Assembly: GCF_001945365.1 (NCBI RefSeq)
Contig: NZ_MSTQ01000003.1
Coordinates: 186,001-250,000, forward strand
DNA: 64,000 nt
Reading direction: 5' to 3'
Origin: Pseudomonas reinekei
GTDB taxonomy: Bacteria; Pseudomonadota; Gammaproteobacteria; Pseudomonadales; Pseudomonadaceae
Shown here: positions 44,219 to 55,815 of the stretch, in pieces
Position numbering within the stretch: the first letter of the stretch is position 1
Layout of the letters: each line of letters opens with the position of its first letter
Made by a program: the position numbers and the translations under genes
The notes under the pieces: model-generated
What the model was told of the DNA's origin: nothing
What the model saw: only the letters and a program-made list of their open reading frames with translations
The model's database searches: none

Positions 44219-45502
44219 TCAGCGTGCAGCCCAGGTCTGCAGTTCCACCTGAAAACGACAGCCATTGGGTTCCATGGTTGTCAGGCTGACGCTCCAGCCC
44301 TGGTTTTCACAGATTCGCTGCACCAGAGACAGTCCAAGTCCCAGGCCTTCCCCGCGTTTTTCGCTGCCGCGCACGAACGGTTCGAACATCGCTTCACGTT
44401 TTTCTTCGGGAATGCCCACGCCACTGTCCTCGACGACAAAACCGCTGGTCGTCAGGGTCAAACGGATAAACCCTCGTTCAGTGTAGTGCAACGCATTACG
44501 CAGGAGGTTCCCCATCACCGCATTCAGCAATGTGGCGTTGTAGCGAACGTTGTGTGGCTCACCCGGTTCAAACATCAGCGTCAGGCCTTTGGCCTCGATG
44601 GCCGCGCGCCACTGGCCAATCAAGCCTTCGGCCACGCCAGTCAGGGTCTGCTGCGGTGACATGCTCGCGTCTTCGCGCTGGGCGCGGGCCAGCATCAAAA
44701 AGGTCTGCACCAGCTCGCGCATTTCTTCACAGGCGCGGGAGATGCGCTCGACCTGAGCGCGACCGCGCTGATCAATGCCCGGGTTTTCCAGTAACAACTC
44801 GCAGGAACTGGCCAGAACCATCAACGGTGTACGCAACTCATGGCTGACGTCGCTGGTGAACAGCCGTTCCCGTGTCAGTGCCTGGCGGAGGCGGCCCAGG
44901 GTCGCATCGAACGCCACGGCCAGCTCACCGACTTCATCGGCGGCGTAGTCCGGTGCCAGCGGCGGCGCCAGACCAAGCAGTTGGTCGCGGTGCCGGACTT
45001 GCCGGGCCAGCCGGACCACCGGAGCCATCACTTTGCGCGCCAGGACCCAGCCGAGGAAGACCGCCAGCGCCAGGCTGAGCACGAAGCCAACCAGTACGAC
45101 GGCAAACAGCACCCGCTCGCGCTCTTCGAAATCACTTTGATCCTGCAGCAGCACGTAACGCCGTCCGTCGACGATTTCGACCATCGCGTGATAGGACAGC
45201 TGCTCGCGAAAGACCTCATGAAAACCGGAATCCAGATGCCGCAGATCCTTGGGCAACTCGAAATCACCCGGCCCGCCACTGAAATAGAACAATTGGTCCG
45301 GTTCGGGTCGATGGCTCCAGTCCGAGACACTGTCCATCAACAACAGGCGCTGTAAATCGCCGCCCAAACCCGCAGAAATCAGCTTCTCCTCCACCAGATG
45401 CACGGTGGCGACGATGCCCATGGCGAAGGCACCCGCGACCAACGCACTCATCAGTGCAAAGGCAATGATGATCCGCTGGGCAAGGCTTTGCTTAAACTCC
45501 AT
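44219..45502 (-). CDS. colS: Sensor histidine kinase ColS
   Basis: Membrane kinase of 427 residues with TM1 at about 11-33, a short periplasmic loop of about 95 residues and TM2 at about 132-152. HAMP, HisKA (FTSDVSHELRTPLMVLASS) and HATPase (NLLRNALHYTERG; DSGVGIPEEKREAMFEPFVRG) follow. In the loop, His35, Glu38, His95, Glu96 and the ExxE at 126-129 are present. To my memory these are the residues implicated in Zn/Fe sensing by P. putida ColS. It overlaps colR by 11 nt. It controls envelope and metal-tolerance genes. Confidence 0.92.
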   Translation of the reverse strand: MEFKQSLAQRIIIAFALMSALVAGAFAMGIVATVHLVEEKLISAGLGGDLQRLLLMDSVSDWSHRPEPDQLFYFSGGPGDFELPKDLRHLDSGFHEVFREQLSYHAMVEIVDGRRYVLLQDQSDFEERERVLFAVVLVGFVLSLALAVFLGWVLARKVMAPVVRLARQVRHRDQLLGLAPPLAPDYAADEVGELAVAFDATLGRLRQALTRERLFTSDVSHELRTPLMVLASSCELLLENPGIDQRGRAQVERISRACEEMRELVQTFLMLARAQREDASMSPQQTLTGVAEGLIGQWRAAIEAKGLTLMFEPGEPHNVRYNATLLNAVMGNLLRNALHYTERGFIRLTLTTSGFVVEDSGVGIPEEKREAMFEPFVRGSEKRGEGLGLGLSLVQRICENQGWSVSLTTMEPNGCRFQVELQTWAAR

Positions 45503-46175
45503 CACGGCCCTCGGCCAGGCGATAACCCACACCGTGCACGGTATGCAGCAATGGCTTGGCGAACGGCTTGTCGATCACCTGACGCAATTGATGGACGTGG
45601 CTGCGCAGGCTGTCACTGTCCGGGCAGTCATCACCCCATAACGCTTCTTCGAGAATTTCCCGGCGCAATACGTGCGGGCTTTTCTGCATCAATACCGCGA
45701 GCAGCTTGAGGCCGACCGGGTTGAGCTTGAGCAGACGCCCTTCGCGGGTAACTTCCAGCGTGTCCAGGTCGTAGTTCAAGTCGCCGACTTGCAAGGTACG
45801 ACGTCCGCCGCCCTGGGTGCGCCGCATCACCGCTTCGATCCGCGCTGCCAGCTCGGACAGGGCAAAGGGTTTGATCAGGTAATCGTCGGCGCCGGATTTG
45901 AAGCCCTGCAGCCGGTCGTCGAGTTGGTCGCGTGCAGTCAACATGATGACCGGAGTGTCGCGCCGGGCATCTTCGCGCAGGCGCTTGCACAGTGTGTAGC
46001 CATCGATGCCAGGGAGCATGATGTCGAGCACGATCAGATCGTAATGCTCGGTGGCCGCCAGGTGCAGGCCCGACAAACCGTCCTGTGCACAATCCACGGT
46101 ATAGCCTTTGAGCCCTAGATAATCGGCCAGATTGGCCAGGATATCGCGGTTATCTTCAACCAGTAAAATTCGCAT
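45492..46175 (-). CDS. colR: Response regulator ColR
   Basis: OmpR-class regulator of 227 residues. The receiver (about 1-115) has phospho-acceptor Asp in LIVLDIMLPG and the conserved lysine in DYLIKPFALSE. The C-terminal winged helix (about 130-220) has the recognition segment DSDSLRSHVHQLRQVIDKP. The start MRILLVEDNRD at 46175 is preferred over the frame-extended 46199. It is first of the colR-colS operon. Confidence 0.93.
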   Translation of the reverse strand: MRILLVEDNRDILANLADYLGLKGYTVDCAQDGLSGLHLAATEHYDLIVLDIMLPGIDGYTLCKRLREDARRDTPVIMLTARDQLDDRLQGFKSGADDYLIKPFALSELAARIEAVMRRTQGGGRRTLQVGDLNYDLDTLEVTREGRLLKLNPVGLKLLAVLMQKSPHVLRREILEEALWGDDCPDSDSLRSHVHQLRQVIDKPFAKPLLHTVHGVGYRLAEGRDGV

Positions 46176-46394
46176 GGGCACCTTCTCCGTACACGGCAAC
46201 GGCCGTCTTGGCCCGCGCAGCTTAAGGCCAAGTGTGGCTCACGGCTAGAACTCTGTGCAGATCTCTACCAGGTAAAATCATCGCTTCCGGCCTCGACGTT
46301 TTTTTCACTATCGGTTCACGGACTGACGACAGAATCGGGTTCAAACTCCGCGCGCCTGCGCATTCAAGAACATTTCACCGACCCGGGAATTTTC

Positions 46395-47138
46395 ATGGTT
46401 TCGATCTCTGCACGCCCCGCTTCTCGCCCGCTCAACCTCTGGGTGTGCCTGGGCATTCCCGCTGTTGCGGCAATCACGTTGGTATTACTCGAACTGACCA
46501 GCCTGGACATGGACCTGGCCAAACTGTTTTACGATCCGGTCGCCGGTAATTTCATCGGCCGGCACAGTTACTTCCTCGAAACCGTACTGCATGACCGCGC
46601 CAAGCAAATGGTCATCGCGTTTTCGGTACTGGCCATACTCGGTTTCATTGGCTCGTTTTTCATCGGCCGGCTCAAACCGTACAGACGCGAACTGGGCTGC
46701 CTGGTGCTGTCTCTGGGTTTGGCGACTTCGTTTGTCACGCCGATGAAAGCGGTGACGGCGGTGCAATGCCCGTGGAGCCTGGAGCAGTTTGGTGGGCACG
46801 AGACATACAGCGAATTATTGAGCCCGCGTCCGCCCACCGACAAACCGGGACGTTGCTGGCCGGGCGGGCATGCGGCCACCGGGTTTACGCTGTTTGCACT
46901 GTTTTTCGTGTTGCGTGACCGTCGCCCACGCTTGGCGCGTACAGCGTTGGTGTTTGCCTTTGCGCTGGGCAGCGTGTTCTCCATCGGGCGGATGATGCAG
47001 GGTGCGCATTTCTTCTCCCACAACGTGTGGACGGCGGTGTTCTGCTGGCTGATTTGCCTGGGGTCTTATTACTGGGTGCTTTATCAGCCCGCGGCGAAGG
47101 CGGGTTACCTGAGCGAAGCCGTGCCCGCCAGCACCTGA
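46395..47138 (+). CDS. PAP2-family membrane phosphatase
   Basis: Inner-membrane protein of 247 residues with about six helices. The PAP2 catalytic residues are CWPGGHAATGFT (the GxxH block) and IGRMMQGAHFFSHNVW (the R-x5-H block, with Asn in the last position). The first Lys-rich motif is in TPMKAVTAVQCPW, slightly diverged. The family dephosphorylates lipid phosphates such as undecaprenyl diphosphate or lipid A. Standing next to colRS and transcribed divergently from it, it may belong to the ColR envelope regulon; that is an inference. Confidence 0.85.
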   Translation: MVSISARPASRPLNLWVCLGIPAVAAITLVLLELTSLDMDLAKLFYDPVAGNFIGRHSYFLETVLHDRAKQMVIAFSVLAILGFIGSFFIGRLKPYRRELGCLVLSLGLATSFVTPMKAVTAVQCPWSLEQFGGHETYSELLSPRPPTDKPGRCWPGGHAATGFTLFALFFVLRDRRPRLARTALVFAFALGSVFSIGRMMQGAHFFSHNVWTAVFCWLICLGSYYWVLYQPAAKAGYLSEAVPAST

Positions 47139-47205
47139 ACCGACGCTATGGCGGTCAACCTCGCTCCGGCGGTGGAATGATGTGTCGCTCAACGTCCGGA
47201 CAATA

Positions 47206-47239
47206 AAAAACCCCGCCTGCTTTCGCAGGCGGGGTTTTT
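47206..47239. terminator. Bidirectional terminator between PAP2 and groEL genes
   Basis: AAAAACCCCGCCTGC-TTTC-GCAGGCGGGGTTTTT, a perfect 15-bp stem with flanking A and T residues serving both convergent genes. Confidence 0.95.
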
Positions 47240-47259
47240 AGTACGGGGGTAAGGCTGGC

Positions 47260-48918
<1,659 letters not shown>

Positions 48919-48955
48919 TTAAATACTTTGTAGTAACGGGAAAATGAGCGGGTAA

Positions 48956-49249
48956 TCAGCCTTCGATAACAGCGAGAATTTCGTTCTCGCTCATTACCAG
49001 CAGGTCTTCGCCGTCGACTTTCACGGTGTTGCTGCCGGAGTAAGGACCGAACACAACCTTGTCGCCCACTTTCACGGACAGTGCACGCACTTCACCGTTG
49101 TCCAGTACGCGGCCGGTGCCGACGGCGAGGATCTCGCCGCTGTTGGCTTTTTCAGCAGCCGAACCTGGCAGGACGATACCGCCAGCGGTTTTCTTTTCTT
49201 CTTCGCTGCGACGGATGACGACGCGGTCATGCAGAGGACGAAGCTTCAT
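48956..49249 (-). CDS. groES: 10-kDa co-chaperonin GroES
   Basis: Subunit of 97 residues. N-terminal [14 protein letters not shown] and the mobile loop [15 protein letters not shown] are typical. It is first in the groES-groEL operon. Confidence 0.99.
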   Translation of the reverse strand: MKLRPLHDRVVIRRSEEEKKTAGGIVLPGSAAEKANSGEILAVGTGRVLDNGEVRALSVKVGDKVVFGPYSGSNTVKVDGEDLLVMSENEILAVIEG

Positions 49250-49392
49250 TGTCGATCTCTCCTAATTGTGGTTTTCATCGGCCGGTGTAGTCCCGGCGGG
49301 TTTAACAAAGTCCGGCGGTGCCGGGTGCGGTTCGTCGAGCGAACCGCGGAAGTCTGTCTGGCGTGTTCGCCAGAAACCTTGCGGTGACCGTT

Positions 49393-49420
49393 ACATAAGG
49401 GCGCACAAGCTTATTACAAG
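49393..49420 (-). promoter_or_regulatory. Sigma-32-like heat-shock promoter of groESL
   Basis: On the minus strand, CCCTTGTAA (-35, CTTGAAA-like, 49414-49420) and CCCTTATGT (-10, CCCCATNT-like, 49393-49401) are 12 nt apart. It lies about 145 nt upstream of the groES start. There is no CIRCE-type inverted repeat in the gap. Confidence 0.65.
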
Positions 49421-49496
49421 GGGGGGACCGAAAATTTTTCATGTTGATGCCGCGCAAACGAACACGGCACCCGAAGGTGCCGTGCCGCTGTGCGTA

Positions 49497-49973
49497 TTAC
49501 TTGGTATCGCGGTGTTCGAACTCGCCTTCGATCACGTTGGGCTCGCGGCCCAGCGGCTCGCGCGGTGCCGGGCCGCCTCGGGCCTGCAGGTCATCGGCGA
49601 ACGCGCGTTGGCGAATCGCCTGCTCCTCGGCCCGCTGGCGCATCTTATTGGCCAGCAGGCGTCGACTGATCGGCAGCAGCATGATCAGGCCGATCACATC
49701 GCTGATGAAGCCGGGCAGGATCAACAGGCCACCGGCCAACGCCAGCATCAGGCCTTCAAGCATGGTCTGGGCCGGCAGTTCGCCGCGGTTCAGGCTTTCA
49801 CGGGCACGCAGTGCCGTGGCCAGGCCGGCGATGCGCAGCACGAACACGCCGAACATCGAGCCGAGAATGATCAGCAACAGGGCCGGGAAAAACCCGATCG
49901 CCCCTGCCACCTTGACGAATACGAACAGCTCCAACACCGGGAACAGCAGAAAGAGCAACAAAAAAGGGCGCAT
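49497..49973 (-). CDS. fxsA: FxsA-family inner-membrane protein
   Basis: Protein of 158 residues with four hydrophobic helices (FLLLFLLFPVLELFVFVKVA first; AGGLLILPGFISDVIGLIMLLP, the conserved FxsA block, later) and a charged cytoplasmic tail. E. coli FxsA suppresses F-exclusion of phage T7. The start at 49973 has GAGG about 9 nt upstream; the frame-extended start at 50012 is rejected. It lies next to groESL, as in many proteobacteria. Confidence 0.88.
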   Translation of the reverse strand: MRPFLLLFLLFPVLELFVFVKVAGAIGFFPALLLIILGSMFGVFVLRIAGLATALRARESLNRGELPAQTMLEGLMLALAGGLLILPGFISDVIGLIMLLPISRRLLANKMRQRAEEQAIRQRAFADDLQARGGPAPREPLGREPNVIEGEFEHRDTK

Positions 49974-50039
49974 CAAATGGTTCCTCAACGCAAGAATGCC
50001 TTGCCAGTTCACCCTAGATGACGTCGCCGTTTCGTGAAT

Positions 50040-50771
50040 TCAAGCATCGGCCACTTCATTTTTCGGCCAATGTTCAGCGTGAGCCAGGAAAACCAAGGCC
50101 TCGCGAACTTGTGTCGGCGTATTACATGGTGCTTGAAACGGCAACCAGTAGAGGCTTTGACCGATGCGCAGGTGCATGCCTTCGCTGTCGATGCCGACCA
50201 ATTGCGCCGGTGACGTTTTCGGTAAACCGGCCAGGTCCACGTAATGGGCAATGGCTTTGGCGTGATCGGCGTTCATGTGCTCGACCATGCTGATTTCAGC
50301 CTTGCCGGCGAACGGGTTGGCCAGCGTCAGCTCATTGACCCAGTGAATCGCGCCAAAACCACCGATATAGCGATGGCGAACCGGGGTCAGCACCCAGAAA
50401 TCGAAGTCGTGGGCCTTGTGATACCCCTGGGACTCCGGGAAGTAGCGGTAGTAACGCTCGGAAGCGGCTTCGATAGCCGCTTCGTCTTCGAGCTGCTGCG
50501 CCTCCGCCAGGTAAGTGAGTCGCCCCACAGCCTGAACATCCTCGGCACCACGTTCGCCGACAAAGAGCGAGCATTTCGCATCTTTTTGCAGATTGTGCGT
50601 GTGCTGGGCGATGCGGCTGATCAGGATCAGCGGCCGGCCCTGCTCGTCCAGGCAGTACGGAACCACTGAACCGAACGGGAAACCGGGCATCGCCTTGGAG
50701 TGCGTCGAGAGCACTCCACGGTATTCCTTGAGGAGCAATTCTCGTGCATGCTTAGCCGCTTCAACGCTCAA
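50040..50771 (-). CDS. HugZ-family haem-utilisation/pyridoxamine-oxidase-like protein
   Basis: Protein of 243 residues with an N-terminal FMN/PNPOx-like split barrel (STHSKAMPGFPFGSVVPY, SLFVGERGAEDVQAVGRLTYL) and a C-terminal DUF2470-like part (MVEHMNADHAKAIAHY). This architecture is that of HugZ/HutZ proteins, some of which degrade haem. Translation most likely starts at TTG 50771, because AAGGAG lies 7 nt upstream and homologues begin SVEAAKHARELL; the longer ATG frame to 50849 has no ribosome site. Whether it binds haem here is unknown. Confidence 0.8.
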   Translation of the reverse strand: MSVEAAKHARELLLKEYRGVLSTHSKAMPGFPFGSVVPYCLDEQGRPLILISRIAQHTHNLQKDAKCSLFVGERGAEDVQAVGRLTYLAEAQQLEDEAAIEAASERYYRYFPESQGYHKAHDFDFWVLTPVRHRYIGGFGAIHWVNELTLANPFAGKAEISMVEHMNADHAKAIAHYVDLAGLPKTSPAQLVGIDSEGMHLRIGQSLYWLPFQAPCNTPTQVREALVFLAHAEHWPKNEVADA

Positions 50772-50936
50772 TTTATGACTCCTTGAATAGAATCCGTCAG
50801 AAAAACGGACGGGCTGCTGGTGGAAAGTCCCAGCATGCCATCGGGGCAATTCTCATGTGCAGCCAAGCCAGTTCAGGTGCAGATCGAGAGGCGCTCTAAA
50901 AGGTAAACCACTCAGACCTGCTACCGGGGCATGCGA

Positions 50937-51695
50937 ATGCAACTCACTGACAAAGTAATCATTATCACTGGCGGTTGCCAGGGTTTAGGCCGCTCCATGG
51001 CCGAGTATTTCGCCAGCAAGGGCGCGAAGCTGGCGCTGGTGGACCTGAACCAGGAAAAACTCGATGACGCGGTCGTCGCCTGCAAAGCCAAAGGCGTCGA
51101 GGCTCGAGCTTATCTGTGCAACGTCGCCAACGAAGAACAGGTGACGCACATGGTCGCCCGGGTCGCTGAAGACTTCGGTGCGATCCATGGCCTGATCAAC
51201 AACGCCGGCATCCTGCGCGATGGCCTGCTGCTCAAGGTCAAGGACGGCGAGATGACCAAGATGAGCCTGGCCCAATGGCAGGCCGTGATCGACGTCAACC
51301 TGACCGGTGTGTTCCTGTGCACCCGTGAAGTCGCGGCAAAAATGGTCGAGCTGAACAACAGCGGCGCGATCATCAATATCTCGTCGATTTCCCGTGCTGG
51401 CAACGTCGGCCAGACCAACTACTCCGCCGCCAAGGCCGGTGTCGCTGCAGCGACCGTGACCTGGGCCAAGGAACTGGCGCGCTACGGTATTCGCGTGGCC
51501 GGCATTGCACCGGGCTTCATCGAAACCGAAATGACCTTGGGCATGAAGCCTGAAGCGCTGGAGAAGATGACTGCGGGGATTCCGCTCAAGCGCATGGGCA
51601 AGCCGGAGGAGATCGCCCATTCGGCGGCTTACATCTTTGAGAACGACTATTACACCGGTCGGATTCTGGAGATGGACGGCGGGTTGCGCATCTAA
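50937..51695 (+). CDS. Short-chain dehydrogenase, FabG-like
   Basis: NAD(P)-dependent SDR of 252 residues. The cofactor motif is [15 protein letters not shown], the NNAG motif is present, and the catalytic Ser-Tyr-Lys is in [21 protein letters not shown], with the PG loop in APGFIETEM. It starts at ATG 50937 (or 50931, two codons earlier). FabG paralogues of this kind are common. The substrate is unknown; a 3-oxoacyl-ACP reductase activity is possible. Confidence 0.85.
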   Translation: MQLTDKVIIITGGCQGLGRSMAEYFASKGAKLALVDLNQEKLDDAVVACKAKGVEARAYLCNVANEEQVTHMVARVAEDFGAIHGLINNAGILRDGLLLKVKDGEMTKMSLAQWQAVIDVNLTGVFLCTREVAAKMVELNNSGAIINISSISRAGNVGQTNYSAAKAGVAAATVTWAKELARYGIRVAGIAPGFIETEMTLGMKPEALEKMTAGIPLKRMGKPEEIAHSAAYIFENDYYTGRILEMDGGLRI

Positions 51696-51713
51696 ATCCA
51701 ACCCCAAAAACCA

Positions 51714-51804
51714 ATGTGGGAGCTAGCCTGCTAGCGATTGCGGTGGTTCACCCAACATATTTGTTGAATGTGAATCCGCTATCGCTAGCAGGCTAGCTCC
51801 CACA
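51714..51804. repeat. Inverted REP pair, third stem variant
   Basis: tgtgggagctagcctgctagcgattgcgg (51716-51744) is mirrored by ccgctatcgctagcaggctagctcccaca (51776-51804). The core is GCTAGC in place of GCGAGC, with the opposite arm changed to match. Confidence 0.88.
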
Positions 51805-51824
51805 GTTGATTGTGTTTCAGGTCA

Positions 51825-52919
51825 TTAGTCGTCGCTGATGCTGATGTTCGGCATTGCCGGCGTCAACGCTTCCTGCAACACGATCCGCGCGCCGACGTGG
51901 CGGGCCAGTTCCTGGTAAACCAGGGCGATCGGGCTGTCCGGCTCGGCGATCACAGTTGGCTTGCCGCCATCGGCCTGTTCACGGATGGCCATCGCCAGCG
52001 GCAACGAGGCCAGCAGTTCGACGCCGTACTGATTCGCCAGTTTCACGCCGCCGCCTTCACCGAACAGATGCTCGGCATGTCCGCAGTTCGAGCAGATGTG
52101 CACGGCCATGTTTTCCACCACGCCCAGCACTGGAATGTTGACCTTGCGGAACATTTCCACGCCTTTGCGCGCGTCGAGCAACGCCAGGTCCTGCGGGGTG
52201 GTGACAATGACCGCGCCGGCCACCGGGACTTTCTGTGCCAGGGTCAGCTGGATGTCGCCGGTGCCTGGCGGCATGTCGATGACCAGGTAATCCAGGTCGC
52301 CCCAGGCGGTTTGCGTCACCAGTTGCAGCAAGGCGCCGGAAACCATCGGCCCGCGCCAGACCATCGGGGTGTTGTCGTCGGTCAGGAACGCCATGGACAT
52401 CACTTCGACGCCGTGGGACTTGAGCGGAACGAACCATTTCTGGTCCTTGATCTCGGGACGGGTGCGCTCGGGAATGCCGAACATGATGCCCTGGCTCGGA
52501 CCATAGATGTCCGCGTCCAGAATCCCCACCTTGGCACCTTCGCGGGCCAGGGCCAATGCGAGGTTGGCGGCGGTGGTGGATTTGCCCACGCCGCCCTTGC
52601 CGGACGCCACGGCCACGACGTTTTTCACGTTGGCCAGCCCCGGGATCTGCCCCTGAGCCTTGTGTGCAGCAATCACGCTAGTGATATCGACTTTGGCGCT
52701 CGACACGCCATCCAGGCCTTGAATAGCCATTTCCAGCATCTGCGCCCAGCCACTCTTGAACAGACCGGCGGCGTATCCCAATTCGAGCTGGACGCTGACG
52801 CGGTCGCCCTGGATCTCGATGTTGCGCACGCATCCGGCGCTGACCGGATCCTGGTTCAAGTAAGGGTCGGTGTATTGGCGAAGGACGGCTTCCACCGCTG
52901 CGCGATTGACGGCGCTCAT
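51825..52919 (-). CDS. apbC: Iron-sulfur cluster carrier ApbC/Mrp
   Basis: Cytoplasmic P-loop ATPase of 364 residues. The N-terminal MIP18/DUF59 domain (about 1-85) is followed by the deviant Walker A GKGGVGKSTTAANLA, the switch MPPGTGDIQL and the cluster-binding CxxC in HICSNCGH. It transfers Fe-S clusters to apoproteins. The start at 52919 (MSAVNRAA) is preferred over 52925. It is divergent from metG. Confidence 0.93.
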   Translation of the reverse strand: MSAVNRAAVEAVLRQYTDPYLNQDPVSAGCVRNIEIQGDRVSVQLELGYAAGLFKSGWAQMLEMAIQGLDGVSSAKVDITSVIAAHKAQGQIPGLANVKNVVAVASGKGGVGKSTTAANLALALAREGAKVGILDADIYGPSQGIMFGIPERTRPEIKDQKWFVPLKSHGVEVMSMAFLTDDNTPMVWRGPMVSGALLQLVTQTAWGDLDYLVIDMPPGTGDIQLTLAQKVPVAGAVIVTTPQDLALLDARKGVEMFRKVNIPVLGVVENMAVHICSNCGHAEHLFGEGGGVKLANQYGVELLASLPLAMAIREQADGGKPTVIAEPDSPIALVYQELARHVGARIVLQEALTPAMPNISISDD

Positions 52920-53071
52920 GGGCAACTCCGAAAACGGGACTGGGAAATATGGCGGGTATCCTACCTCTTCTGTCTTCCGGACGGCATGTCCGGCAACGAT
53001 TTGCAGGGGTGAAATATCTTTCCCGGCGCTTTATAGTGGCCGACCTCCGTTTCATCAAGTAGCCGAGCCCC

Positions 53072-55123
53072 ATGTCCGAGCCACGCAAGATCCTCGTCAC
53101 CAGCGCCCTGCCCTATGCCAATGGTTCGATCCACCTTGGCCATATGCTGGAATACATCCAGACCGATATGTGGGTGCGCTTCCAGAAGCACCGCGGCAAC
53201 CAATGCATTTATGTCTGCGCTGACGACGCCCACGGTTCGGCGATCATGCTGCGGGCGGAGAAAGAAGGCATCACCCCGGAACAACTGATCGCCAACGTCC
53301 AGGCTGAGCACAGCGCCGACTTTGCCGACTTCCTGGTGGACTTCGACAATTTCCACTCCACGCACGCCGAAGAAAACCGCGAGCTGTCGAGCCAGATCTA
53401 CCTGAAGCTGCGCGACGCCGGGCACATCGCCACGCGCTCGATCACACAGTATTTCGACCCGGAAAAGAAAATGTTCCTGGCCGACCGCTTCATCAAGGGC
53501 ACCTGCCCGAAATGCGGCACCGAAGACCAGTACGGCGACAACTGCGAAAAATGCGGTGCGACCTACGCGCCGACCGACCTGAAAGATCCGAAGTCGGCGA
53601 TTTCCGGCGCCACCCCGGTGCTCAAGGACTCCCAGCACTTCTTCTTCAAATTGCCGGACTTCCAGGAAATGCTGCAAACCTGGACCCGCAGCGGCACCCT
53701 GCAAGACGCCGTGGCAAACAAGATCGCCGAATGGCTGGACGCCGGCCTGCAACAGTGGGACATCTCCCGCGACGCGCCGTACTTCGGCTTTGAAATTCCG
53801 GGCGAGCCCGGCAAGTACTTCTATGTTTGGCTGGACGCGCCGATCGGCTACATGGCGAGCTTCAAGAACCTGTGCAACCGCACGCCGGAGCTGGACTTCG
53901 ACGCGTTCTGGGGCAAGGACTCCACCGCCGAGCTGTATCACTTCATCGGCAAGGACATCGTCAACTTCCACGCCCTGTTCTGGCCAGCGATGCTCGAAGG
54001 CGCAGGCTACCGCAAGCCGACCGGCATCAACGTGCACGGCTACCTGACCGTCAACGGCCAGAAAATGTCCAAGTCCCGTGGCACCTTCATCAAGGCCCGG
54101 ACCTACCTGGATCACTTGTCGCCGGAATATCTGCGCTACTACTACGCGGCCAAACTGGGCCGTGGCGTCGACGACCTCGACCTGAACCTCGAAGACTTCG
54201 TACAGAAGGTCAACTCTGACCTGGTCGGCAAGGTCGTCAACATCGCCAGCCGTTGCGCCGGTTTCATCAATAAAGGCAATGCTGGCGTGATGGTCGACAC
54301 CAACGCCGCGCCGGAGCTGACCGAAGCGTTCCTGGCCGCCGCGCCAAGCATCGCCGACGCCTATGAAGCCCGCGACTTCGCCCGCGCCATGCGCGAGATC
54401 ATGGGCCTGGCCGACCGCGCCAACGCATGGATCGCCGACAAGGCTCCGTGGTCGCTGAACAAGCAGGAAGGCAAGCAGGATGAAGTCCAGGCGATCTGCG
54501 CCACGGGCATCAACCTGTTCCGTCAACTGGTGATCTTCCTCAAGCCGGTGCTGCCGTTGCTGGCCGCCGATGCCGAGGCGTTCCTCAACGTCGCACCGCT
54601 GACCTGGAACGACCACGCGACCTTGCTCGCCAACCATCAGTTGAATGAGTTCAAGCCGTTGATGACCCGTATCGACCCGGTGAAAGTGCAAGCCATGACC
54701 GATGCATCGAAAGAAGACCTGACCGCCAGCCAGACCGACACTGGTGCAGCCGCACCGGCCGGCAATGGCGAACTGGCCAAGGATCCGCTGTCGCCGGAAA
54801 TCGACTTCGACACCTTCGCCGCCGTCGATCTGCGTGTCGCATTGATCGTCAAGGCCGAACACGTTGAAGGCGCCGACAAGCTGTTGCGCCTGACCCTCGA
54901 CATCGGTGATGAGCAGCGCAACGTATTCTCCGGAATCAAGAGCGCTTACCCGGACCCATCCAGGCTCGATGGTCGTCTGACCATGATGATTGCCAACCTC
55001 AAGCCACGGAAAATGAAGTTCGGCATCTCCGAAGGCATGGTGATGGCGGCCGGTCCTGGCGGTGAAGAGATCTACCTGCTCAGCCCTGACAGCGGCGCCA
55101 AGCCAGGCCAGCGCATCAAGTAA
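53072..55123 (+). CDS. metG: Methionyl-tRNA synthetase
   Basis: Class I synthetase of 683 residues charging initiator and elongator Met-tRNA. The HIGH motif is [11 protein letters not shown], the zinc knuckle has [18 protein letters not shown], and KMSKS is [12 protein letters not shown]. The C-terminal extension (about 575-683) is the tRNA-binding EMAPII-like domain ([15 protein letters not shown]). Full length for a dimeric enzyme. Confidence 0.98.
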   Translation: MSEPRKILVTSALPYANGSIHLGHMLEYIQTDMWVRFQKHRGNQCIYVCADDAHGSAIMLRAEKEGITPEQLIANVQAEHSADFADFLVDFDNFHSTHAEENRELSSQIYLKLRDAGHIATRSITQYFDPEKKMFLADRFIKGTCPKCGTEDQYGDNCEKCGATYAPTDLKDPKSAISGATPVLKDSQHFFFKLPDFQEMLQTWTRSGTLQDAVANKIAEWLDAGLQQWDISRDAPYFGFEIPGEPGKYFYVWLDAPIGYMASFKNLCNRTPELDFDAFWGKDSTAELYHFIGKDIVNFHALFWPAMLEGAGYRKPTGINVHGYLTVNGQKMSKSRGTFIKARTYLDHLSPEYLRYYYAAKLGRGVDDLDLNLEDFVQKVNSDLVGKVVNIASRCAGFINKGNAGVMVDTNAAPELTEAFLAAAPSIADAYEARDFARAMREIMGLADRANAWIADKAPWSLNKQEGKQDEVQAICATGINLFRQLVIFLKPVLPLLAADAEAFLNVAPLTWNDHATLLANHQLNEFKPLMTRIDPVKVQAMTDASKEDLTASQTDTGAAAPAGNGELAKDPLSPEIDFDTFAAVDLRVALIVKAEHVEGADKLLRLTLDIGDEQRNVFSGIKSAYPDPSRLDGRLTMMIANLKPRKMKFGISEGMVMAAGPGGEEIYLLSPDSGAKPGQRIK

Positions 55124-55140
55124 ACGCTCGTGCTGAACCG

Positions 55141-55176
55141 ATCCCACAGTCGTGCCTGGCGCGGCTGTGGGATTTT
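55141..55176 (+). terminator. Intrinsic terminator after metG
   Basis: ATCCCACAG / CTGTGGGAT arms (55141-55149 and 55165-55173) with a 15-nt loop, followed by TTTT. The arms share the CTGTGGGA word with the REP elements. Confidence 0.8.
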
Positions 55177-55245
55177 CATGTCTGGCCCATACTCTCCCTC
55201 AGGTGTGGCGCCTACAGGGTTATCCGGCATCGGATATGGACGATC

Positions 55246-55815
55246 ATGACCGAAACGCTTTTGACGCTTATCAGTGCAGCCCTGATCAACAACCTCGTGT
55301 TGCACTGGCCGCTGGGCGTCGATTCGCTGGTGGGCAGCGAGCGCCGACAGGTTCACGCACTGGGCATCGCGACCACCTGCCTGATGCTGATCGCCGGCGT
55401 GTTCGGCTATGCGCTGTTTCACTGGCTGCTGGTGCCGCTGGACCTGACCGCCCTGCGCCTGTTCGTGTTTCTGCCGCTGAGCGTGCTGTTGATCGGCCCC
55501 CTGCTCAAACTGCTTGCACGCTTGTTGCCCAAGCTTTCGTTCGACGGTCTGTGGCTGCTGATGGCGGGCAATGCCGGCGTTCTGGGCTTGACACTGTTCA
55601 ACGTTCAGGATGACAACGGCGTCCTCCATGCCATGGCCCTGAGCCTGGGTGCGGGCCTGGGTTTCTGGCTGGTGTTGAGTCTTTTCAACGATCTGCGCCA
55701 GCGCACACTCGATAACGATGTTCCCCTGCCCTTTCGCGGCCTGCCGATCGATCTCATCGGTGCCGGACTGATCGCAGTGGCTTTTCTCGGATTCAGCGGA
55801 CTGATCAAAACATGA
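55246..55815 (+). CDS. rnfA: RnfA-like membrane subunit lacking cluster cysteines
   Basis: Integral inner-membrane protein of 189 residues with about six helices, clearly of the RnfA/RsxA/NqrE family ([42 protein letters not shown]). In classical RnfA, two cysteines (in LGLCPFMG and TTNCAVLG) hold an intramembrane [2Fe-2S] cluster. Here the matching positions read LGVDSLVG and GNAGVLG, so both are absent; the only Cys is at an unrelated site (TTCLM). It opens the Rnf-like operon 122 nt after metG and overlaps the next gene by 4 nt (ATGA). Membrane electron transfer is expected to be altered. Confidence 0.85.
   Translation: MTETLLTLISAALINNLVLHWPLGVDSLVGSERRQVHALGIATTCLMLIAGVFGYALFHWLLVPLDLTALRLFVFLPLSVLLIGPLLKLLARLLPKLSFDGLWLLMAGNAGVLGLTLFNVQDDNGVLHAMALSLGAGLGFWLVLSLFNDLRQRTLDNDVPLPFRGLPIDLIGAGLIAVAFLGFSGLIKT

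Noticed and set aside
52961..55147. Open frame of over 700 codons on the minus strand across metG
   Set aside because: It is antisense to an unmistakable methionyl-tRNA synthetase. The translation is rich in low-complexity V/G/Q, typical of a shadow frame.
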